Part shown: positions 35,270-41,137 of the stretch, piece after piece
Layout of the letters: each line of letters opens with the position of its first letter
Numbering within the stretch: position 1 is the stretch's first letter
Assembly: GCA_021779665.1 (NCBI GenBank)
Contig: JAJYAG010000036.1
Coordinates: 1 to 43,403, forward strand
DNA length: 43,403 bases
Direction of reading: 5' to 3'
DNA from: Bacteroidota bacterium
GTDB lineage: Bacteria > Bacteroidota > Bacteroidia > Bacteroidales > JAAUTT01
Program-made: the position numbers and the translations under genes
The notes under the pieces: generated by a model
Database searches by the model: none
What the model was told of the DNA's origin: nothing
What the model saw: the letters and a program-made list of their open reading frames with translations, nothing else

Positions 35270-36250
35270 CTAAAAGTACAAATTTATCTCATTGAATATC
35301 CTTTTAAACGGTAAGCTAAATTTAAAAGTTGCACCCTTTCCAAACAGGGATTCAACCCATATCTTTCCACCTAACATTTCAACGAATTCTTTTGAAATTG
35401 CCAGTCCTAAACCATTACCTCCGTATTTTTTACTTATGGATAAGTCGGCCTGCCTGAAGCGTTCAAAAATTACTGACTGGTGTTCTTTCCTGATTCCGAT
35501 ACCATTGTCCTTAACAAAGAATTCAAGCTCAGCACCTGTTACTGTATAACCAAATTCAACAATTCCGTTTGGAGTGAACTTAATAGCATTATTTATAAGA
35601 TTGTTAAGTATTTGATTAAGTTTTGTACGATCGGTAATGATCTCTGAATTCCCGGGAGCAGAACTTTCAGTTTTAACAAGCTTTGTATTTGAATTAATCG
35701 CTTTTTGTTTAAAAACCATGAGTAAATCTTCGAGCAAATTATCCACATTCACCCGGTCGTTTGCAAGAACTTCCTGTTTTTTGTCGAGCGATGATATTGT
35801 AAGTATGTTGTTTACTATAGCAAGCAACTGCCGGGTACTGTTTATAATTATATCGACAAAACGGTGACGTTTATCTATGGGCAGATCAGGATCCTCAATT
35901 AACTCCGAAAACCCGATAATCGAATTCATCGGGGTTCTGATTTCGTGAGAAATGTTCTGGATAAAAGATGTTTTGAGCTTATCGCTTTCTTCGGCCATGG
36001 TTTTAGCTACCACAAGTTCCGCATTTTGTTTTTTGTATTCCTCGTTTAACAGAGCAAACTCTTTATTTTGTTTTTGAAGAACAGTTTCGTTGAGAAGCAG
36101 CTTTTGCTGTATCTCGTTGCGGATACGCATTTCTCTTAATAGTTTGAAGTATGCCCACAAACTAAGCGATATTGAAATAAAATAGATGATCAGGTGCGAT
36201 AATGTGAAACTTCTTATTTCCGATTTCATTACAGTTCTGTATCTGGTCAT
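35270..36250 (-). CDS. sensor histidine kinase, C-terminal half of an amber-split DUF3365 kinase
   Basis: The 326-residue product would start at the ATG at 36250, which follows TAG GTT CCT in the same frame as the upstream DUF3365 gene. It has one membrane helix (about 14-36), a coiled coil (about 40-92), HisKA with H102 in SHEIRTPMNS, and an HATPase with NNAIKFTPNG, DNGIGI and GGNGLGLAISKEF. There is no receiver domain. As I recall the family, DUF3365 and kinase normally form one chain running GGISVSVPM, so this frame may be expressed by re-initiation, by read-through or not at all. The kinase part looks intact, with no further stop or frameshift. It is followed by the hybrid kinase gene. 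Confidence 0.85.
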   Translation of the reverse strand: MTRYRTVMKSEIRSFTLSHLIIYFISISLSLWAYFKLLREMRIRNEIQQKLLLNETVLQKQNKEFALLNEEYKKQNAELVVAKTMAEESDKLKTSFIQNISHEIRTPMNSIIGFSELIEDPDLPIDKRHRFVDIIINSTRQLLAIVNNILTISSLDKKQEVLANDRVNVDNLLEDLLMVFKQKAINSNTKLVKTESSAPGNSEIITDRTKLNQILNNLINNAIKFTPNGIVEFGYTVTGAELEFFVKDNGIGIRKEHQSVIFERFRQADLSISKKYGGNGLGLAISKEFVEMLGGKIWVESLFGKGATFKFSLPFKRIFNEINLYF

Positions 36251-36256
36251 AGGAAC

Positions 36257-36259
36257 CTA
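36257..36259 (-). other. in-frame amber codon splitting the sensor kinase
   Basis: The minus-strand codons read GGT ATA AGC GTT TAG GTT CCT ATG ACC. The frame before and after TAG is the same (36847 and 36250 are in register) and the whole frame from 36847 to 35270 has only this internal stop. It could be a recent nonsense mutation, a recoded codon, a sequencing error or a genuine two-gene arrangement with re-initiation 6 nt downstream. Confidence 0.8.
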
Positions 36260-36847
36260 AACGCTTATACCGCCTCTTATATCGCCTACTTTATAACCTT
36301 GCTGGGCATGGCACTTTAAACATGCGGTTTCGGTGACCATGGCTTTCATGTATCTGAGGTATTCGACACTGTCACTCAATTCAACGGTGAATGCTTCTTT
36401 ATTTTCGCCTTCGAACGATCTCAAAGCCAATGTTTCCCATGGGTCGGGTTTATTTAAGGGTCGGATTGGATTTATACTTGTAATGTGTCCTTTAACTCCG
36501 TACTGGGCTTCGGCAATTTCATGCACCTGACGGGTCATGTAGGCCGGGTTAACAAGTGTGTAAGTTATGCCATTGCTGCCTTTTATATCTCTGTCTTTAA
36601 CATAAATCAAATTGGGGTTGGGAGGTGTGGTTTCGGAAACAGGGACATAAACTCCTCCATGCATCGAAGCCCACCGGCGATAAAGCAAATCCTTATTATA
36701 ACTTGCAGTTGCTTCAATTTTAGCATATTCAACAGCTTCGGTTTGTGCCCTTTTATAATTCCAATACCACGAAGTGATTACCACTAGAGTCAAACCGATT
36801 AAAAACAGAGAATAAACTAATTTTAAATAGCGAATCTCATTAGTCAT
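36257..36847 (-). CDS. DUF3365 (Tll0287-like) haem sensor domain, N-terminal half of a split kinase
   Basis: This 196-residue frame starts with a membrane helix (about 9-27) and then a periplasmic Tll0287-like domain (about 35-196) with the c-type haem motif CLKCH at 176-180. The text NPAYMTRQVHEIAE, INPIRPLNKPDPWE and GYKVGDIRGGISV matches this family closely. It stops at TAG (36257-36259) directly after GGISV, where relatives continue SVPM; the next codons here are GTT CCT ATG in frame. A single C-to-A change in a TCG codon would explain it. The domain is thought to sense redox state or gases through haem. Alone it would lack any output. Confidence 0.85.
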   Translation of the reverse strand: MTNEIRYLKLVYSLFLIGLTLVVITSWYWNYKRAQTEAVEYAKIEATASYNKDLLYRRWASMHGGVYVPVSETTPPNPNLIYVKDRDIKGSNGITYTLVNPAYMTRQVHEIAEAQYGVKGHITSINPIRPLNKPDPWETLALRSFEGENKEAFTVELSDSVEYLRYMKAMVTETACLKCHAQQGYKVGDIRGGISV

Positions 36848-37101
36848 TTAGGGATTGGTTTTAACATTTCTGAAATTACTAAAAATATTATGAATTCTGA
36901 TAATCCAGTTCTTAAATTTTACCTCTTAAGTGTGTAATATTAATCACATTATTAGGTGAAGTATTTTCAGCTTATCTGACCCGAGGGGAAAAGTTTGAAT
37001 TAAACAATTGTTGAGTGTTTATTGTTATAAAATAAACGCTTGGTATTATTTTGTTAAAATGTTCGGATACAAACACCTAAATCTTTTTAAAAACCTTTAT
37101 T

Positions 37102-38535
37102 ATGAAGTATTTTACTATGCTCTCGGTCAGCCTGATAATTATTTCAGGAATAGCCCTTGTTCTGCTTAGTTCGAACACATATGAGCCTGCGATCGTTAAT
37201 AATTATTCCGGCGTTCAGCAAACAGCAGCCCAGAATTATCAGAATTACTGTGCCGGATGCCACGGTCAGAATCTCGAGAAGTTTGCAGCCAAGGCCTGGA
37301 TGGACGAGAAGGGCAATGCCTCGGCTGTAAAAAGCATCAAATATGGTATTGATGATATTGGGATGCCGTCTTTTCAAAAGACTTTTACCGATGCCGAAAT
37401 AGAAGCACTGGCTGCCTATGTAAAAAAGGGAATTCCTGAGAATAAAAAGGATTTAAAACCTGCCGTTACAGCTGGCGGAGTTATCACCTCCGAGGATCAA
37501 CGTTTTGTTGTCGATACTGTGGTTTCGGGATTAAAGGTTCCGTGGGGGCTTGCTTTTCTACCAAACGGCGATATGTTAATTTCGGAACGTGAAGGTAAAT
37601 TACTTCTTTTCTCAAAAGGAAAACTTTCGCAACCTATCGAAGGCCTGCCTCCAATTATGGCTTTTGGTCAGGGTGGGTTACTTGATTTATGTCTGCATCC
37701 CGATTATGCTAAAAACGGATGGATTTATTTCTCTTACTCAGCCTTAAATACCGAGAGCAAAAAACGCATGGGCAATACAGCTGTTATGCGTGCAAAGCTT
37801 CAGGGGAATAAGCTCGTAAACCAGCAGGTAATTTTCAGAGGAACTCCCGACACCGACCGTGGACACCATTTCGGTTGTAAACTTGTATTCGATAAAAACA
37901 AAAAGTTATTTTTTGGAGTGGGTGAGAGAGGGCAACATTTCGATTTTCCACAAAAACTCGATAATACGAATGGCAAAATTCACCGCATTAACGACGATGG
38001 CTCCATTCCAAAGGATAATCCGTTTGTAAATACTCCGGGAGCAATACCGTCTATATGGAGCTACGGGCATCGTAATCCGCAGGGCAATGTTTTTCATCCG
38101 GTAACAGGTGAATTATGGGAAACCGAGCATGGCCCCAAAGGTGGCGACGAGCTGAACCTTATTAAGCCAGGCTTAAATTACGGCTGGCCTGTTATTTCAT
38201 ACGGCATAAATTACGACGGAACCATTCTGACAGAGCTTAAGGAAAAGGAAGGTATGGAACAGCCTGTTCATTACTGGATCCCCTCGATTGGTCCTTGCGG
38301 AATGACATTTGTGACTGGCAAACGTTATAAAAATTGGGAAAATAACATTCTCATAGGTTCCTTAAGCTTTAAATACCTGGAAAGGGTAGTTCTAAAAGAT
38401 CATTCGGTGGTGAAACGCGAAAAACTGCTTGAGGACATTGGCCGTGTGCGCAATGTAGTGATGGGGCCTGATGGTTTTGTGTATGTTTCGATAGAAAACC
38501 CGGGGAAGATCCTGAGACTGATGCCGGTGAATTAA
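37102..38535 (+). CDS. cytochrome c / PQQ-dependent sugar dehydrogenase fusion
   Basis: The 477-residue protein has an N-terminal signal or anchor (1-24), a small cytochrome c domain (about 40-113) with CAGCH at 50-54 and Met ligand candidate M88 (DIGMPSF), and a soluble-glucose-dehydrogenase-type six-bladed propeller (about 125-477). Propeller motifs are GLKVPWGLAFLPNGDMLISE, GQGGLLDLCLHPDY, DRGHHFGCKLVF, IWSYGHRNPQGN, WETEHGPKGGDELN and GLNYGWPVISYG. It would oxidise an aldose with PQQ in the periplasm and pass electrons to its own haem. No PQQ synthesis genes are in the window. It is divergent from the haem sensor gene (254 bp between starts, no gene within) and ends at a clear terminator. 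Confidence 0.92.
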   Translation: MKYFTMLSVSLIIISGIALVLLSSNTYEPAIVNNYSGVQQTAAQNYQNYCAGCHGQNLEKFAAKAWMDEKGNASAVKSIKYGIDDIGMPSFQKTFTDAEIEALAAYVKKGIPENKKDLKPAVTAGGVITSEDQRFVVDTVVSGLKVPWGLAFLPNGDMLISEREGKLLLFSKGKLSQPIEGLPPIMAFGQGGLLDLCLHPDYAKNGWIYFSYSALNTESKKRMGNTAVMRAKLQGNKLVNQQVIFRGTPDTDRGHHFGCKLVFDKNKKLFFGVGERGQHFDFPQKLDNTNGKIHRINDDGSIPKDNPFVNTPGAIPSIWSYGHRNPQGNVFHPVTGELWETEHGPKGGDELNLIKPGLNYGWPVISYGINYDGTILTELKEKEGMEQPVHYWIPSIGPCGMTFVTGKRYKNWENNILIGSLSFKYLERVVLKDHSVVKREKLLEDIGRVRNVVMGPDGFVYVSIENPGKILRLMPVN

Positions 38536-38560
38536 ACTGTTAATTTGAATTATTGAGATG

Positions 38561-38600
38561 AAGGCTTCAGGATTTGAGTTTCCTGAAGCCTTTCTTTATT
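38561..38600 (+). terminator. intrinsic terminator of the sugar dehydrogenase gene
   Basis: AAGGCTTCAGGA (38561-38572) pairs perfectly with TCCTGAAGCCTT (38581-38592), with an 8-nt loop, and is followed by TCTTTATT. It lies 25 nt after the stop. On the minus strand no T tract follows, so it serves the plus strand only. Confidence 0.75.
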
Positions 38601-39837
38601 ACTTAGGTTCCATTTTGATAATTTGCCATTTTTCAGCGCCTTTGGTCTGCACTTTGGCAATTGTATAAACCATCCCTTTGAAGAAAATAAACCTGTCGGG
38701 ATTAAAGGAAAGATCGATATTTTCGCTTTTAAAGCTTGAGGCGCCAAGGTATTTGCCCTTCATATCGTAAGAAAATGCTTTGAAATGGTTGGTGGCAGGT
38801 TGGTCTACCTTGGTATATTCAAAAAAGAGCAGGTTTCCTTCCGAGTCAATAATCATAGTAGAGAAATAGGGCAAGTGATCAGGGTACATAGCCGGATCTT
38901 TGAGTTTTTCCATTTGCGATCTGGCCTGATTGATGATCCTGTCTTTTTCTTCTTTTGATAATTCTTTCCCTTTTGGGGTTCTATTAAGGTTTTCGGATAT
39001 GGTTTCCACTAGCTTAAGTCCGTTTTCGTACGATTTATTGATATCGTCCTGTGTAATTTTTAAGGGCTCTATGTTGAGCTTAAAACTGTTTATTTTTGTT
39101 CCATCAGGAGTGTATTCCTCAACAGTTCCGGTTTTACGTAAGGCTAATATTAAATTATCTTTGGAATTGACTCCGATACCTGGAGCGGTTTCCGAATATG
39201 GCGCAATAAATCCAAACATTCCGCCTTCGGGATAATTAATCTTTATCGATTTTTCTGCAGTATAACTGGGTTCACTTAATATTATTTTCTCGGTTCCGGT
39301 GTTGAAATCCTTAATTGCCACAATGTACCTGGAATTGTTTCCGACAACAAATCCTAAAACAGCAATTTTGTTATCCTTTAAAGGCACAGTGTTCAAAGGC
39401 ATATAATCGAGCTTCAGCATTTTAATAAATCTGCCATCAAAGTCGAAGAATTTCATACGGCCCTGTACATCATTGGTATAGATGTATTGATTGTTAAATA
39501 TTCCTTCGATGGTAGGAGTATAGGGAAATTCGTTCAGTTTACTGCCTTTTTTTCCTATTCGTTTTACAAAATTACCATTGCTGTCGAATTTCCAGATTTC
39601 GTGCCTGTTGCTCTGGCTTACGAAAATTGATCCATCGGGGGCTACAATCAGATTTTTTCTTTTACCGGGTTCCTGAGTAGCCTTGTTAAACAGGGTATCC
39701 CAATTGGTGTTTTTGCCAAAACCAACGTTGGGAATAAGGTTAATTACGTCTTTTTTATAGAGTTCGCTTAATTTCTGCCCATAAATGGTGTATCCTAAAA
39801 AGCATTGCAGTAAAATAAGAACAAAAAACTTTTTCAT
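38599..39837 (-). CDS. secreted six-bladed beta-propeller protein, co-transcribed with an ECF sigma factor
   Basis: The 412-residue protein has a signal peptide (1-20, ending at IYGQ). Blade-like repeats of the NHL/BF-type six-bladed propeller follow: NLIVAPDGSIFVSQSNRHEI, IWKFDSNGNFVKRIGKKGS, YIYTNDVQGRMKFFDFDG, NLILALRKTGTVEEYTPDG and LFFEYTKVDQPATNHF. A lysine/glutamate-rich helical insert (about 260-310, KSYENGLKLVETISENLN and SKEEKDRIINQARSQME) interrupts the propeller. No catalytic motif is seen. It is probably periplasmic or surface bound. It begins 36 nt after the anti-sigma gene, so it is likely part of the regulated or sensing module. Confidence 0.75.
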   Translation of the reverse strand: MKKFFVLILLQCFLGYTIYGQKLSELYKKDVINLIPNVGFGKNTNWDTLFNKATQEPGKRKNLIVAPDGSIFVSQSNRHEIWKFDSNGNFVKRIGKKGSKLNEFPYTPTIEGIFNNQYIYTNDVQGRMKFFDFDGRFIKMLKLDYMPLNTVPLKDNKIAVLGFVVGNNSRYIVAIKDFNTGTEKIILSEPSYTAEKSIKINYPEGGMFGFIAPYSETAPGIGVNSKDNLILALRKTGTVEEYTPDGTKINSFKLNIEPLKITQDDINKSYENGLKLVETISENLNRTPKGKELSKEEKDRIINQARSQMEKLKDPAMYPDHLPYFSTMIIDSEGNLLFFEYTKVDQPATNHFKAFSYDMKGKYLGASSFKSENIDLSFNPDRFIFFKGMVYTIAKVQTKGAEKWQIIKMEPK

Positions 39838-39873
39838 AATTATAAAGTTTAAGTTTAGAAAACAGGAAGGGAG

Positions 39874-40329
39874 CTAATCTTCAAAAGTGGAGTAGATTAT
39901 TTCGCCTTCTTTATTTGTAATAGTAACTATGGGGGCTCTTCTATTCCAGACTTTGTTAGCGTCCGAATGATATAATAGCTGTTCTATCTCCATATTTGCT
40001 CTTATTTCAGCCTGTCTCTTTTCAGCACGGTTCTGGTATTGCCAGGTTAAACCGAAAATGATAAGAACAGAGGCTGCAACTGAAAAGTACCTGAGTAATC
40101 TGTATGACCTGACTTTGATGCTGCGAAACTCAGGAATGGCTATTTCCGGGCCGCTTATTTCAATTTTTGAAAGAAGCTCCATAAGCACGTTAAGTTCTTT
40201 GAGCGAAGTATGATAGAGTTCGCGGCAGCTGTGGCACCAGGAAATATGATCGTTGAATTCAGCAGCTTCTTCGGCCGATACTTCTCTGTCGATATATTTT
40301 TGAATTTCTTCTTTATTTAAACAGTTCAT
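39874..40329 (-). CDS. zinc-binding anti-sigma factor
   Basis: The 151-residue protein has an N-terminal zinc anti-sigma domain with H28-x3-C32-x2-C35 (HISWCHSC), a membrane helix at about 81-97 (YFSVAASVLIIFGLTW), and an extracytoplasmic part of about 50 residues ending IIYSTFED. It should hold the ECF sigma factor at the inner membrane until a signal releases it. Its start overlaps the 3' end of the sigma gene by 17 bp, a typical sigma/anti-sigma coupling. It lacks the long FecR-type periplasmic domain, so the TonB-receptor type of signal relay is not indicated. Confidence 0.85.
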   Translation of the reverse strand: MNCLNKEEIQKYIDREVSAEEAAEFNDHISWCHSCRELYHTSLKELNVLMELLSKIEISGPEIAIPEFRSIKVRSYRLLRYFSVAASVLIIFGLTWQYQNRAEKRQAEIRANMEIEQLLYHSDANKVWNRRAPIVTITNKEGEIIYSTFED

Positions 40330-40804
40330 GGTGCGTGCGTTTTAAGTTGTTTTTCAATTTCTCGACAGCTCTGGCCAGGGTTGTTCCAACCGACTCCTTT
40401 TTAATTTCGAGAATTTCGGCTATTTCGCTGTACGATAATCCTCTGCGATACAGGAGTATTAACTTGCTGTCCCTTTCGGGAAGCTGAAGCAATGCTTCTT
40501 TTATAATATTTTCCTCTTCAACCCGCGTCAAGGCATGGTGAATGTCCTCTTCCACTGCATCAGGCTGAATTTGTTTCAGTATCTCCTCTCTTCTTTTCTC
40601 GTCGCGGTGAATGCTGTTGTAATTGTTAAGAATAACCTTGTATAGCCATGCCCGGGAGTTTGTTATAACATCGTCTGCATAAGCATGATATTTCAGAAAC
40701 GCTTCGTGAACAAGGTCCTCACTTTTATGGCGGCAGTGCGTGAGTTGAAAAGCAAATATGAAAAGCTCTTTGTAATACCTGTTATATGCAGAACCAAAAT
40801 CCAT
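40313..40804 (-). CDS. ECF-type RNA polymerase sigma factor
   Basis: I start at the ATG at 40804, giving 163 residues beginning MDFGSAYNRYYKELFIFA. The longer frame to 40891 would translate through a palindrome and adds residues unusual for the family. Sigma-2 spans about 1-70 (AFQLTHCRHKSEDLVHEAFL, NSRAWLYKVILNNYNSIHRD) and sigma-4 about 100-155 (LQLPERDSKLILLYRRGLSY, SEIAEILEIKKESVGTTLAR). It should drive a small regulon, probably including its own operon and possibly the divergent repeat protein. The anti-sigma gene overlaps its stop. Confidence 0.9.
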   Translation of the reverse strand: MDFGSAYNRYYKELFIFAFQLTHCRHKSEDLVHEAFLKYHAYADDVITNSRAWLYKVILNNYNSIHRDEKRREEILKQIQPDAVEEDIHHALTRVEEENIIKEALLQLPERDSKLILLYRRGLSYSEIAEILEIKKESVGTTLARAVEKLKNNLKRTHHELFK

Positions 40805-40860
40805 CAGCAGGTTTTTTGAATAAGACTCCCGAGTTAGTGAAAAATGACAGAAAAATTGAA

Positions 40861-40895
40861 CTTTTTGCCTGAAAAAATATTTTTCCGGCAAAAAG
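40861..40895. promoter_or_regulatory. 35-bp near-perfect palindrome upstream of the sigma gene
   Basis: CTTTTTGCC (40861-40869) pairs with GGCAAAAAG (40887-40895). After one mismatch GAAAAA (40871-40876) pairs with TTTTTC (40880-40885), leaving a 3-nt loop. It is centred about 75 bp upstream of the sigma ATG at 40804. It could be an operator, or an RNA hairpin in the leader. Confidence 0.5.
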
Positions 40896-40969
40896 GACTC
40901 TGAAGCAGACTTCGGGATAAAACGGTTTTTTAATTACTCCTTAAACTACTGAAATATGAGCCATTATTT

Positions 40970-41015
40970 TCCCCTTTTTAGGGGATAGATAGGTTTAGCA
41001 GCCTCATTAATTTTG
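40970..41015 (+). promoter_or_regulatory. putative promoter region of the repeat protein
   Basis: TAATTTTG at 41008-41015 is an exact TAnnTTTG match on the plus strand, about 120 nt before the ATG at 41138. A small stem TCCCC/GGGGA (40970-40974, 40981-40985) lies just upstream. The remaining part of the 333-bp gap between sigma and repeat-protein starts (40805-41137) shows the palindrome at 40861-40895 and nothing else I can support. Confidence 0.3.
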
Positions 41016-41137
41016 GTTTCAGATTCTTAATAAAACCTGACATGAATTCTCTAAGTCATTTCCGAATAACATAATGGCTCTGATCCTTGCTTTCTTGCCT
41101 TATAAACAGCTGCTTATACTACTGAAAAGTTATTGTC

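Noticed and set aside
40805-40891. Longer start for the ECF sigma factor
   Set aside because: The extension reads through the 35-bp palindrome and adds residues before the normal sigma-2 beginning.
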